NCBI RefSeq assembly: GCF_002025705.1
Contig: NZ_CP018846.1
Location: 4,207,501 to 4,271,500, forward strand
Direction of reading: 5' to 3'
DNA: 64,000 bases
From: Pseudomonas putida
GTDB lineage: Bacteria; Pseudomonadota; Gammaproteobacteria; Pseudomonadales; Pseudomonadaceae
Part shown: in pieces, positions 50,849 through 59,222 of the stretch
Numbering within the stretch: position 1 is the stretch's first letter
Layout: every line of letters starts with the position of its first letter
Notes under the pieces: model-generated
The model's input: only the letters and a program-made list of their open reading frames with translations
What the model was told of the DNA's origin: nothing
The model's database searches: none
Position numbers and translations under genes: made by a program

Positions 50849-51613
50849 TCACATGGCGGTGTAGGCGTTGTCGACGAACAGGTGCGAGCCACTGACGAAG
50901 CTCGACTCGTCGCTGGCCAGGAACAACGCAGCATTGGCCACCTCGGCCGGGTCGCACAGGCGCCCCTGCATGGTCTTGATCGCCTCGTCGGAAGCGTCCA
51001 CACCATAACCGCGCAGCAGGTCGAGCTCACGGCGGCCATGGGCGGTGCCGATGAAGCCCGGGCAAATGGCGTTGCTGCGGATATTCTGGTCGCGGTATTC
51101 CACGGCCAGGGCGCGGGCGAACATGTGGCAAGCGCCCTTGGTGGTGCAATACAGCACCTCCATGGGCGTGCCGACCACTGCCGAGATCGACGAAGTGCAG
51201 ATCACGCTGCCACCGCCTGCGGCGAGCATCCCCGGCAACACCGCCTTGGTGACCAGGAACATGCTTTTGACGTTGACACTCATCAGCCGGTCCCAGTCGG
51301 CTTCGCTGGTTTCCAGGAACGGGCCGGCGGCGATGATCCCGGCATGGTTCATCAGCACGGTAATCGGGCCAAAGTGCGCCTGGCCCTGGGTCACGGCGCG
51401 GTGCACCTGGTCGGCCTGCGACACATCGGCAGCGACGAACAGCGCCTGCCCGCCTTGGGCATTGATGCGTGCGGCCACGGCTTCGCCCTGGCTGGTCGGC
51501 AAGTCGAGGATCACCACCTTGGCGCCCTCGGCGGCGAACAGCGCCGATGCGGCCAGGCCACAACCGCCTGCGCCGCCGGTAATCAGTGCCACCTTGCCTT
51601 TCAATCGATCCAT
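50849..51613 (-). CDS. Short-chain dehydrogenase/reductase
   Basis: 254-residue classical SDR. The nucleotide-binding motif is TGGAGGCGLA at 12-21, with Asp37 in VVILDLP favouring NAD(H). NHAG lies near 87, catalytic Ser in CTSSIS near 140, and the YxxxK pair in VLYCTTKGA near 154-158. SSFVSGSHLFVDNAYTAM forms the C-terminus. First gene of the cluster with eutH and luxR; it probably oxidises the hydroxyl of the compound imported by EutH. Start ATG at 51613. Confidence 0.88.
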   Translation of the reverse strand: MDRLKGKVALITGGAGGCGLAASALFAAEGAKVVILDLPTSQGEAVAARINAQGGQALFVAADVSQADQVHRAVTQGQAHFGPITVLMNHAGIIAAGPFLETSEADWDRLMSVNVKSMFLVTKAVLPGMLAAGGGSVICTSSISAVVGTPMEVLYCTTKGACHMFARALAVEYRDQNIRSNAICPGFIGTAHGRRELDLLRGYGVDASDEAIKTMQGRLCDPAEVANAALFLASDESSFVSGSHLFVDNAYTAM

Positions 51614-51676
51614 GGGTGTGTTCCTCGGTTGTTGTGTTTGTGGCTTCAAACTAGAGCCGAGGGGGATCGCGGTAAA

Positions 51677-51692
51677 TATACCCAGGGGTATA
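51677..51692. promoter_or_regulatory. 16-bp palindrome upstream of the SDR-eutH genes
   Basis: TATACCC-AG-GGGTATA, a perfect palindrome with 7-bp arms and a 2-bp centre, 64 bp upstream of the SDR start in the divergent intergenic region. Size and symmetry fit a LuxR/GerE-type dimer site, so the clustered LuxR regulator is the obvious candidate. Known sites of this exact form were not recalled. Confidence 0.55.
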
Positions 51693-51769
51693 GCCGCCGG
51701 TCGTTGGCACTGAACCAACCATCGCGCGCGGGCCTCCACCGGGCATCATCACCGCCGGAGGTAGAAAGG

Positions 51770-52042
51770 ATGAAACCGCTGCTGCGCATCGCCTGTGCCA
51801 CCGCCCTGTGCTGTGCCCTGCCCGCCTGGGCCTGCACGCCGGAAGAAGCGACACAGAAACGTGAAGAGCTGGCCGGGCTGGTCAGTCAACTGACCGAGCA
51901 GAACCCTCAGAAGGCCAAGGAGATAAATGACGAGCTCCAGGGGATGGAGCTAGGGACGGCGAGCAAGGATTTGCCCGACAAGTGTCAGTTGATCGACAAG
52001 CGGATCAAGGAGCTGAAGGAAGCAGAGAAGAAAACTGAATAA
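51770..52042 (+). CDS. Small secreted helical protein, hypothetical
   Basis: 90 residues with a signal peptide (about 1-21, MKPLLRIACATALCCALPAWA) followed by CTPEEATQKREELAGLVSQL and a charged helical rest with one more Cys (DKCQLIDKRIKELKEAEKK), which could form a disulfide with Cys22. A GGAGG SD lies upstream. I do not recognise the family; periplasmic location is inferred. Confidence 0.8.
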   Translation: MKPLLRIACATALCCALPAWACTPEEATQKREELAGLVSQLTEQNPQKAKEINDELQGMELGTASKDLPDKCQLIDKRIKELKEAEKKTE

Positions 52043-52064
52043 TTCATTAGCCGCTGCCGCCAGC

Positions 52065-52184
52065 CCTGTAGGAGCGGCCTTGTGTCGCGAAAAGGCTGCA
52101 CAGCAGCCCCGCGATATTCGCATTGAAGCATCAATTTGAGGGCCGCTTTGCGGCCCTTTCGCGACACAAGGCCGCTCCTACAGG
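52065..52184. repeat. REP-like inverted pair, CGACACAAGG family
   Basis: CCTGTAGGAGCGGCCTTGTG with its extended hairpin (52065-52109) and an inverted copy at 52141-52184, between the convergent small secreted protein and helicase genes. Confidence 0.85.
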
Positions 52185-52197
52185 AATCGGATCAGCC

Positions 52198-53559
52198 TTA
52201 CTCGGCTGCCGGCTTGCGCTTCTTCAGCGGCGCCAGGCCGTCGGAGCTGGCCAGCGGGGCATTAGGCCGTGGCTTGGCGGTCGGCTTGCGCTTGGCAGCG
52301 GCCTTCTTCTCGCCAGTCTTCTTGTCGACCTTTTTCTTTTTGGCACCCACCGCCTTGCCCGAAGCCTTGACCTTCTTCGGCCCGTTGTAGGTACCTTTCA
52401 CTTCCTTGATCACCCGGCGCTCGAACTGCTGCTTGAGGTAGCGTTCGATGCTGGACATCAGGTTCCAGTCATTGTGGGTGATCAGCGAAATCGCCAGGCC
52501 TTCACCGCCGGCCCGGCCGGTGCGGCCCACACGGTGCACGTACTCGTCACCACTGCGTGGCATGTCGAAGTTGATCACCAGGTCCAGGCCGTCGATGTCC
52601 AGGCCACGGGCCGCCACATCAGTGGCTACCAGCACCTTGGAGCTGCCCTGCTTGAAGCGCTCGATGGCCAGCTTGCGGTCCTTCTGGTCCTTCTCGCCGT
52701 GCAGCACGAAGGCTTTCACGTCCTTGGCCACCAGGTGGCCGTAGATGCGATCGGCCAAGGCGCGGGTGTTGGTGAAGATGATCGCCTTGTCGAAGGTCTC
52801 GTTGGCCAGCAGCCACTGCACGATGGCTTCTTTGTGCTGGTCGTGGTCGGCTGTGATGATCTGCTGGCGGGTGCCTTCGGCCAGCTGCGAGACGCTGTTG
52901 AGCATCAGGTGCTCAGGGTCTTTCAGCACCTTGCCGATGATGTCGCGCAGGGCCGCGCCGCCGGTGGTGGCGGAGAACAGCAGGGTCTGCTCGCGGTTCT
53001 CGCACTCCTTGCACAGGCGCTCCATGTCTTCGGCGAAGCCCATGTCGAGCATACGGTCGGCTTCGTCGAGGATCATCACTTGCACGTGGGACAGGTCGAG
53101 GTTGCCCGCGTTGAGGTGCTCGAGCAGGCGGCCCGGGGTGCCGATCAGCACATCCGGCACCTTGCGCAGCATGGCGGCCTGCTCCTTGAAGTCTTCACCG
53201 CCGGTGACCAGGCCCGCCTTGATGTAGGTGAACTGCGAGAACAGCTGCACTTGCTTGAGGGTCTGCTGGGCCAGCTCGCGGGTCGGCAGCAGGATCAACG
53301 AGCGGATCTCGACGCGCCCGCCTTTCAGGTCAACCAGGCGGTTGAGCAGCGGCAGGACGAACGCTGCGGTCTTGCCGCTGCCTGTCTGCGCGGTCACACG
53401 CAGGTCGCGCCCTTGCAGGGCCAGGGGGATGGCCGCGGCCTGCACCGGGGTTGGCTCGACAAATTTAAGCTCGGCCACGGCTTTAAGCAGGCGTTCATGC
53501 AGGGCGAATTGGGAGAACACGGAGGTAACCTCAGGCAAGTGCGGGAAATTCAGTTGCAT
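52198..53559 (-). CDS. DEAD-box ATP-dependent RNA helicase
   Basis: 453-residue DEAD-box helicase. The motifs are PVQAAAIP (Q motif), AQTGSGKTAAF (I), PTRELAQQ (Ia), GTPGRL (Ib), ILDEADRMLDMGF (II), FSATT (III), ATDVAARGLDI (V) and HRVGRTGRAG (VI). A very basic Lys/Ala/Pro-rich tail of about 70 residues follows. It resembles the SrmB/RhlE-type helicases acting in ribosome assembly and RNA decay. Single gene with its promoter next to that of the divergent mechanosensitive channel. Confidence 0.93.
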   Translation of the reverse strand: MQLNFPHLPEVTSVFSQFALHERLLKAVAELKFVEPTPVQAAAIPLALQGRDLRVTAQTGSGKTAAFVLPLLNRLVDLKGGRVEIRSLILLPTRELAQQTLKQVQLFSQFTYIKAGLVTGGEDFKEQAAMLRKVPDVLIGTPGRLLEHLNAGNLDLSHVQVMILDEADRMLDMGFAEDMERLCKECENREQTLLFSATTGGAALRDIIGKVLKDPEHLMLNSVSQLAEGTRQQIITADHDQHKEAIVQWLLANETFDKAIIFTNTRALADRIYGHLVAKDVKAFVLHGEKDQKDRKLAIERFKQGSSKVLVATDVAARGLDIDGLDLVINFDMPRSGDEYVHRVGRTGRAGGEGLAISLITHNDWNLMSSIERYLKQQFERRVIKEVKGTYNGPKKVKASGKAVGAKKKKVDKKTGEKKAAAKRKPTAKPRPNAPLASSDGLAPLKKRKPAAE

Positions 53560-53665
53560 AGGGTAACGTTTTCTGCCGCCTTAGCCGAATTTCTTTTGGC
53601 AACTTTGTCGGCTTCCGCGCTCTAATGGCGCTTCGTTTCGCTGCAATAGACTGGTTTACAAGCTT

Positions 53666-54964
53666 ATGGACATCCAACGCATCTGGCGTGACAGCCTCGA
53701 CCTGTGGGGCACCCTCGACCAACATCCCCTGCTCCACGCCGCCATCGGGCTGGCGGTGCTGCTGCTGATTTCCCTGGTCCTCGGCCGCCTGGCGCGCTTT
53801 CTGGTGCTGCACAGTGCGCGCCTGCTGGCCCGGCAGGCAGCATTGAAGTGGCTCGACGACCTGCGCCATAACAAGGTGTTCCACCGCCTGGCCCAGACCA
53901 TCCCGTCGCTGGTGATCCAGTTCGGCCTGAAACTGGTGCCGGAGCTGTCCGAAACCGCCCAGCACTTCCTCGGCAACGTCGCCCTGGCCTTCACCCTGCT
54001 GTTCATGACCATGGCCCTGTCGTGCCTGCTGGATGCCCTGCTGGACATCTACGCCCGCACCGAACACGCCCGCACCCGCTCGATCAAGGGCTACGTGCAG
54101 CTGGCCAAGATGATGTTGTGGATCTTCGCCTCGATCGTCATCGTCGCCACCCTGATCGACCGCTCGCCGCTGTTGCTGCTGTCGGGCCTGGGTGCGATGT
54201 CGGCGGTGCTGCTGTTGGTGTACAAGGACACGCTGCTGTCGTTCGTCGCCAGCGTGCAACTGACCAGCAACGACATGCTGCACGTGGGCGACTGGATCGA
54301 GATGCCACAGGTCGGCGCCGATGGCGATGTGGTGGATATCACCTTGCACACGGTCAAAGTGCAGAATTTCGACAAGACCATTGTCTCGATCCCGACCTGG
54401 CGCCTGATGAGCGAGTCATTCCGCAACTACCGCGGCATGCAGCAGTCAGGCGGGCGGCGAATCAAGCGCAGCCTGTTCATCGACGCAGCCGGTGTACGCT
54501 TTCTGACCCCGGACGAGGAACACCGCCTGAGCCAGGTGAGCCTGCTGGGCGACTACCTGGCCGGCAAGCGTCAGGAACTGTTGGCCTGGAACGAAGCGCT
54601 TGGGCCGGTGCCCGAGCTGTCGGCCAACCGGCGCAAATTGACCAATATCGGCACGTTCCGGGCGTTTGCCCTGGCTTATCTGAAGAACCACCCGAACGTG
54701 CACCCGAACATGACCTGCATGGTGCGACAGATGCAGACCACCGCCGAAGGGGTGCCGCTGGAGATCTACTGCTTTACCACCACCACGGTGTGGGCGGATT
54801 ACGAGCGGATTCAGGGGGATATCTTTGACTATCTGCTGGCGGTGTTGCCGGAGTTTGGGTTGAGTCTGTATCAGCAGCCGAGTGGCAATGACATGCGGGT
54901 GGGGTTGGCTGGGCGGGTTGTGGAGCCGGTTTCGCGGCGGTTGGAAGAGATGGGCGAGGTTTGA
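53666..54964 (+). CDS. ybdG: Small-conductance mechanosensitive channel, YbdG-like
   Basis: 432-residue MscS-family channel close to E. coli YbdG/MscM along its length. Four or five helices at the N-terminus are followed by the pore helix and beta domain, with LLLLSGLGAMSAVLLLVYKDTLLSFVASVQLTSNDMLHVGDWIEMPQVGADGDVVDI, VKVQNFDKTIVSIPTWRL and SGGRRIKRSLFID. The C-terminus LYQQPSGNDMR matches the family. It acts in osmotic downshift protection. Confidence 0.92.
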   Translation: MDIQRIWRDSLDLWGTLDQHPLLHAAIGLAVLLLISLVLGRLARFLVLHSARLLARQAALKWLDDLRHNKVFHRLAQTIPSLVIQFGLKLVPELSETAQHFLGNVALAFTLLFMTMALSCLLDALLDIYARTEHARTRSIKGYVQLAKMMLWIFASIVIVATLIDRSPLLLLSGLGAMSAVLLLVYKDTLLSFVASVQLTSNDMLHVGDWIEMPQVGADGDVVDITLHTVKVQNFDKTIVSIPTWRLMSESFRNYRGMQQSGGRRIKRSLFIDAAGVRFLTPDEEHRLSQVSLLGDYLAGKRQELLAWNEALGPVPELSANRRKLTNIGTFRAFALAYLKNHPNVHPNMTCMVRQMQTTAEGVPLEIYCFTTTTVWADYERIQGDIFDYLLAVLPEFGLSLYQQPSGNDMRVGLAGRVVEPVSRRLEEMGEV

Positions 54965-54970
54965 GATTGT

Positions 54971-55078
54971 CGGGGGCGGCTTTGCAGCCCTTTCGCAACG
55001 CAAGACCGCTCCTACAAGGACCGTGCTAGCCTGTAGGAGCGGCCTTGCGTCGCGAAAGGGCCGCAAAGCGGCCCCCGG
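54971..55078. repeat. REP-like inverted pair
   Basis: GGGGGCGGCTTTGCAGCCC left unit (CGCAACGCAAG variant) and an inverted GGAGCGGCCTTGCGTCGCG unit, between the convergent channel and AEC genes; its right end abuts the AEC stop codon. Confidence 0.8.
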
Positions 55079-56014
55079 TTACCCCGCATAGCCCAGCAGG
55101 TATAGCAGCCCGGTCAAGGTCACCAGGGACGACACGGTCGACAACAGGATCGTCCGCGAAATCAGCCCCGCCTCGCGGTTGTAGTACTCCGCCAGCATGA
55201 ACGGCCCGGTGCCGGTGGGCAGCGCCGCCAGCAATACCGCCGAAGCCGCCCACATGGTCGGCAGGCTGAACACCTTGAACGCAAGCACCCAGGTCAGCGC
55301 GGGCTGGCCAATCAGCTTCAGGCCCACCAGCGGCCATGGGCTGGCTTGCGAACCGGTGCGCTTCTCGGCCAGGAACGCCCCCAACGAGATCAACGCACAA
55401 GGCGTGGTGGCCAGCGCCAACATGTCGAGAAAATGCATCACCGGCTCGGCCAGCCCCAAGCCACCCATGGCCCAGCCCGCCCCTGCCAGCGGCGAAATCA
55501 CCAGCGGGTTCTTCGCCAGCGCCTTGCTGACCAACAGGATGGCACGGCCGATCTGCCGCTCTTCCTGCAGGCCGATCTCGATCAGCGTCAGGGAAATCGC
55601 GAACACCAGGCAGACCACGATCAACGACGAGATCAGTGCCGATTGCAGGCCCGGCTGGCCAAACAACAGCAGGCACAGCGGGATGCCGATGTAGCCGGTA
55701 TTGGCATAACCGGCGCTGAGCCCGTCGATGCTCGCTGCCACCAGCCCATGGCCGCTGTACAGGCGCCAGCCCAGGGTCACGACAAACATCGCCAGCGCTC
55801 CGGCGCCGAAGGCCACGATGAAGCCCGGGTGCCAGATCTCGCTCCAGGTCGCTGTGGCGGTGACCTTGAACAGCAGCGCCGGCAGGCACAGCCAGACCAG
55901 CATCTTGTTGATCTCGGCGGCGGCCTTGTCACCGAGCTTGTTGGTCTTGCGGCACAGAAAGCCGACCAGGATCAGGGCGAAGATCGGCGCGACGATGACG
56001 AAGATGGTGTGCAT
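55079..56014 (-). CDS. AEC-family transporter
   Basis: 311-residue auxin efflux carrier-like protein with ten helices: MHTIFVIVAPIFALILVGFLCRKTNKL opens the first repeat and LSAGYANTGYIGIPLCLLLFG is the conserved crossover region with Asn and Pro. Bacterial members move malate, malonate or similar organic anions; the substrate here is not clear. ATG at 56014 lies one base after the stop of the upstream EamA gene, so the two form an operon. Confidence 0.9.
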   Translation of the reverse strand: MHTIFVIVAPIFALILVGFLCRKTNKLGDKAAAEINKMLVWLCLPALLFKVTATATWSEIWHPGFIVAFGAGALAMFVVTLGWRLYSGHGLVAASIDGLSAGYANTGYIGIPLCLLLFGQPGLQSALISSLIVVCLVFAISLTLIEIGLQEERQIGRAILLVSKALAKNPLVISPLAGAGWAMGGLGLAEPVMHFLDMLALATTPCALISLGAFLAEKRTGSQASPWPLVGLKLIGQPALTWVLAFKVFSLPTMWAASAVLLAALPTGTGPFMLAEYYNREAGLISRTILLSTVSSLVTLTGLLYLLGYAG

Positions 56015-56015
56015 G

Positions 56016-56891
56016 TCAGGCCTTGCCCGTCGCAGGCGCTTGCGCACGGCTGCCCAGGCGGCTCAGCCACACCGAGGCAAGAATGATCGCGCCACCCAGG
56101 AACAACCGGCCAAGCGGCTCGTCGCGGTTCCAGATCAGCAGGTTCAGCAGCAGCCCCACCGGCACGTGCAGGTTGTTCATCACCGCCAGCGTGGCGCCAG
56201 AAACCAGGCACGCGCCCTTGTTCCACCAGTACAGGCCCAACGCCGTCGGGCACAGGCCGAGGAACAGCAGCACCAGCCACTGCACCTGGGTGCTCGGCAG
56301 ATGCTGGGCATTGCCGAACAGCAGGAACGCCGGCAGTGCCACGATCAGCGCGCCCAGGTAGAAGTAGCCGAAACGCTTGTAGTGCGGCAGGTCGCTGGGG
56401 TTGCGTGCCACCAGGTGGCGGTACAGCACCTGGCCAGCGGCGTAAGTGAAGTTGGCCAGTTGCAGCAGCAGGAAGCCGATGAAGAAGTCGCCACTGATGC
56501 TGTCGAAGCGGATGACCCCGGCCCCCGCCACGGCCACCAGGGCCGCGAGCAGCGCCCAAGGGTTGAAGCGCCGGTTCAGGGCGTCTTCGATCAAGGTCAC
56601 GTGCAACGGTGTGAGGATGGTGAACAGCAGCACTTCCGGCACAGTCAGCACGCGGAAACTCAAGTACAGGCAGACGTAGGTGATGCCATATTGCAGCGCG
56701 CCGATCAGCAGCATCGAGCGCAAGAAACGCGGCTCGACCTGGCGCCAGCGGGTCAGCGGCAGGAACACCAGGCCGGCCAGCACCACCCGCGCGAGCACGG
56801 CGAAATAGCTGTCGACGTGCCCGGCCAGGTACTCGCCGATCAGGCTGAAGGAAAACGCCTGGATCAGCGCGACGATTATCAGGTAGCCCAT
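56016..56891 (-). CDS. EamA-family carboxylate/amino acid/amine transporter
   Basis: 291-residue DMT-family protein, ten helices: MGYLIIVALIQAFSFSLIGEYLAGHVDSYFAVLARVVLAGLVFLPL and LFTILTPLHVTLIEDALNRRF. This matches the subgroup annotated as carboxylate/amino acid/amine transporter. First gene of a two-gene operon with the AEC transporter, so both may serve one export function. Confidence 0.88.
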   Translation of the reverse strand: MGYLIIVALIQAFSFSLIGEYLAGHVDSYFAVLARVVLAGLVFLPLTRWRQVEPRFLRSMLLIGALQYGITYVCLYLSFRVLTVPEVLLFTILTPLHVTLIEDALNRRFNPWALLAALVAVAGAGVIRFDSISGDFFIGFLLLQLANFTYAAGQVLYRHLVARNPSDLPHYKRFGYFYLGALIVALPAFLLFGNAQHLPSTQVQWLVLLFLGLCPTALGLYWWNKGACLVSGATLAVMNNLHVPVGLLLNLLIWNRDEPLGRLFLGGAIILASVWLSRLGSRAQAPATGKA

Positions 56892-56984
56892 GGTTGCCTC
56901 TCGTGGATCAAGGGCGCGACCTTAGCGGGTTGCGGCAAGTGAGTTCAACCATTGGGAAAGTAAGGGTGGCTGGCCACTCGGTCT

Positions 56985-57102
56985 TTGTGGGAGCGGCCTT
57001 GTGTCGCGAAAGGGGTGCGAAGCGCCCCCAGGATCTCAGCACAGCTGCACATATTGCTGGGGCTGCTCCGCAGCCCTTTCGCGACACAAGGCCGCTCCCA
57101 CA
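56985..57102. repeat. REP-like inverted pair, CGACACAAGG family
   Basis: TTTGTGGGAGCGGCCTTGTG and hairpin, then an inverted copy ending GGCCGCTCCCACA. It lies between the EamA promoter and the azoR terminator. Confidence 0.85.
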
Positions 57103-57133
57103 CAGAGCAGAAGCAGACCGCGTGCGCAGGCAT

Positions 57134-57159
57134 AAAAAAGCCCGGCCATCAGGCCGGGC
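57134..57159 (-). terminator. Rho-independent terminator of azoR
   Basis: GCCCGGCC-TGAT-GGCCGGGC stem followed by six T on the minus strand, about 55 bp after the azoR stop. Confidence 0.9.
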
Positions 57160-57212
57160 AGGTACACCCAAAGGAGCAAAAACAGGTGTCAGGGTTGGGA
57201 ATTCGTTGAGCC

Positions 57213-57812
57213 TCAGGCCACGGCGGCCAGCTTGGCCTTGGCCTGGTTCAGGCCCTTCTCGTGGAACTCACCGCTCATGTTCAGGCCTTCGGCATGAATA
57301 AAGTCGACATCGTGAATACCGATGAAGGCCATCACCTGGCGCAGGTACGGTTCCTGGTGGTCGCTGGTGGCACCGGCATGGATGCCGCCGCGGGCCGTCA
57401 GGACGATGGCGCGCTTGCCGGTGAGCAGGCCTTGCGGGCCGGTCGGGGTGTACTTGAAGGTGATGCCGGCGCGCAGCACGTGGTCCAGCCAGGCCTTGAG
57501 GGTGCTGGGGATGGTGAAGTTGTACATCGGCGCAGCCAGCACCAGCACGTCGGCCGCCAGCACTTCATCGGTCAGCTCGTTGGAACGGGCCAGGGCTTCC
57601 AGTTCGGCGGCGCTGCGCTGTTCTTCGGGCTTCATCCAGCCACCGAGAAGGTTGGCATCCAGGTGCGGCACCGGGTTCACCGCCAGGTCACGTACGGTGA
57701 TCGCGTCGGCCGGATGCGCCGCCTGCCACTGCTGGATGAAATCACGGGTCAGTTGACGGGAAACGGAATCCTGCTGGCGGGCGCTGCTTTCGATGATCAG
57801 TACGCGGGACAT
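57213..57812 (-). CDS. azoR: FMN-dependent NADH-azoreductase
   Basis: 199-residue AzoR, a homodimeric flavodoxin-like quinone and azo reductase. SRVLIIESSARQQDSVSRQLTRDFI is the FMN phosphate loop, LVLAAPMYNFTIPSTLKAWLDHVLRAG is the isoalloxazine-contact hallmark, and ARGGIHAG precedes the C-terminal segment. A pair of CTATCGAT repeats in the upstream region may be a LysR site. Ends at a clear terminator. Confidence 0.92.
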   Translation of the reverse strand: MSRVLIIESSARQQDSVSRQLTRDFIQQWQAAHPADAITVRDLAVNPVPHLDANLLGGWMKPEEQRSAAELEALARSNELTDEVLAADVLVLAAPMYNFTIPSTLKAWLDHVLRAGITFKYTPTGPQGLLTGKRAIVLTARGGIHAGATSDHQEPYLRQVMAFIGIHDVDFIHAEGLNMSGEFHEKGLNQAKAKLAAVA

Positions 57813-57871
57813 GGGGTGCCTCCATCGGCAAAAAGGGTTGCGATTCGATGGAGGTGAGATTAAGGCTTGAC

Positions 57872-57913
57872 CTATCGATAAAAAAGCGTAAAAAGTGGGT
57901 TCAATCTATCGAT
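57872..57913. promoter_or_regulatory. Direct CTATCGAT repeats upstream of azoR
   Basis: CTATCGAT occurs at 57872-57879 and 57906-57913, 34 bp apart (about three helical turns), in the AT-rich gap before azoR. Two-site spacing fits a LysR-type activator; a LysR gene lies nearby at 58286. Inference from position only. Confidence 0.4.
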
Positions 57914-57922
57914 TAATCAGTT

Positions 57923-58237
57923 TTATTGCGCTTTGCAGTCCAGCGCGATGCGCAGTTTGATGATCTGCCGATTGAAATTGGCCGTCACGTCGACGCTTTT
58001 ACCGGCCGGCACGTTGACCCGGCGCACGCGTGGCGCCTCGGGCCCGTTGCGGAAGGTCACCTTGCAGGCCGCTGGCACTTGCCCATAGTTGTTCAGGGTA
58101 ATGGAGCCGATGTCGTAGGCAGTGTCGTAGGTGGTGTAGTCCAGCTTGACCCCGGTCAGTTCCTTCTCCACGTCGATGGGGTAAGCCATGGCCCCAAGGG
58201 GCAGGCACATCAGTATTGCCGCACAACATTTCTTCAT
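57923..58237 (-). CDS. Small periplasmic protein, hypothetical
   Basis: 104 residues with a signal peptide (about 1-18, MKKCCAAILMCLPLGAMA) and a single beta-rich domain: DVEKELTGVKLDYTTYDTAYDIGSITLNNYGQVPAACKVTFRNGPEAPRVRRVNVPAGKSVDVT, with two conserved-looking Cys (CKV and the C-terminal DCKAQ) that may form a disulfide. The immunoglobulin-like strand pattern resembles secreted domains of unknown function. Similar Pseudomonas proteins carry uninformative database names. Divergent from the LysR gene. Confidence 0.8.
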   Translation of the reverse strand: MKKCCAAILMCLPLGAMAYPIDVEKELTGVKLDYTTYDTAYDIGSITLNNYGQVPAACKVTFRNGPEAPRVRRVNVPAGKSVDVTANFNRQIIKLRIALDCKAQ

Positions 58238-58285
58238 GGGGCGCTCTCCTTGAAAGAGCGCAGCTTAGGACAACAGGAGCCAAAC

Positions 58286-59209
58286 ATGAAAGCGCCGCGC
58301 GTGACCCTGGATCAATGGCGGACCCTGCAGGCAGTGGTCGACCATGGCGGGTTTGCCCAGGCCGCCGAAGCCCTGCACCGTTCGCAGTCTTCGGTCAGCT
58401 ACACCGTGGCACGCATGCAAGAGCAGCTGGGTGTGCCGCTGTTGCGCATCGATGGCCGCAAGGCCGTGCTGACCGAGGCCGGCAATGTGCTGCTGCGCCG
58501 TTCGCGGCATCTGGTCAAGCAGGCCAGCCAGCTGGAAGACCTGGCGCATCACATGGAGCAAGGCTGGGAAGCCGAGGTGCGCCTGGTGGTCGATGCGGCC
58601 TACCCCAGTGCCCGGCTGGTACGCGCCCTGGCCGCGTTCATGCCGCAGAGCCGCGGTTGCCGGGTGCGCCTGCGTGAAGAGGTGCTGTCCGGCGTCGAAG
58701 AAGTGATGCACGAAGGCATCGCCGACCTTGCCATCAGCAGCTACAGCATCGGTGGTTACCTGGGTACCGAGCTGAGCTCGGTGGAGTTCGTCGCCGTTGC
58801 CCACCCCGAGCACAGCCTGCACCGCCTGGGCCGGGAGATCACCTTCCAGGACCTGGAAAGCCAGTTGCAGGTGGTGATCCGCGACTCCGGCCGCGCGCAG
58901 CCACGCGATGTCGGCTGGCTCGGCGCCGAGCAGCGCTGGACCGTCGGCAGCCTGGGCACCGCCGCTACCTTCGTCGGCAGCGGCCTGGGCTTTGCCTGGT
59001 TGCCACGGCACATGATCGAGCGCGAGCTGCACGACGGCGTGCTGAAGCCGTTGCCACTCGATCAGGGTGGCAGCCGCCACCCACTGTTCTACCTTTATTC
59101 GAGCAAAGAGAAGACCTTGGGCCCGGCCACGCAGATTCTCATCGACCTGCTGCGCAATTTCGACACTGCGCCACTGGACGTGCCCTTCGCAGCCCCCCCA
59201 CAAGCCTGA
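58286..59209 (+). CDS. LysR-family transcriptional regulator
   Basis: 307-residue LysR protein: RVTLDQWRTLQAVVDHGGFAQAAEALHRSQSSVSYTVARMQEQLG is the winged-helix region and the effector domain contains RLVVDAAYPSARLVRALAAF. Good SD (CAGGAG) before ATG 58286. The alpha/beta hydrolase gene starts 13 bp after its stop, so it may sit in one transcript with the hydrolase and the cyclophilin, while the targets may include azoR. Confidence 0.88.
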   Translation: MKAPRVTLDQWRTLQAVVDHGGFAQAAEALHRSQSSVSYTVARMQEQLGVPLLRIDGRKAVLTEAGNVLLRRSRHLVKQASQLEDLAHHMEQGWEAEVRLVVDAAYPSARLVRALAAFMPQSRGCRVRLREEVLSGVEEVMHEGIADLAISSYSIGGYLGTELSSVEFVAVAHPEHSLHRLGREITFQDLESQLQVVIRDSGRAQPRDVGWLGAEQRWTVGSLGTAATFVGSGLGFAWLPRHMIERELHDGVLKPLPLDQGGSRHPLFYLYSSKEKTLGPATQILIDLLRNFDTAPLDVPFAAPPQA

Positions 59210-59222
59210 GAGGACCGCGCCC

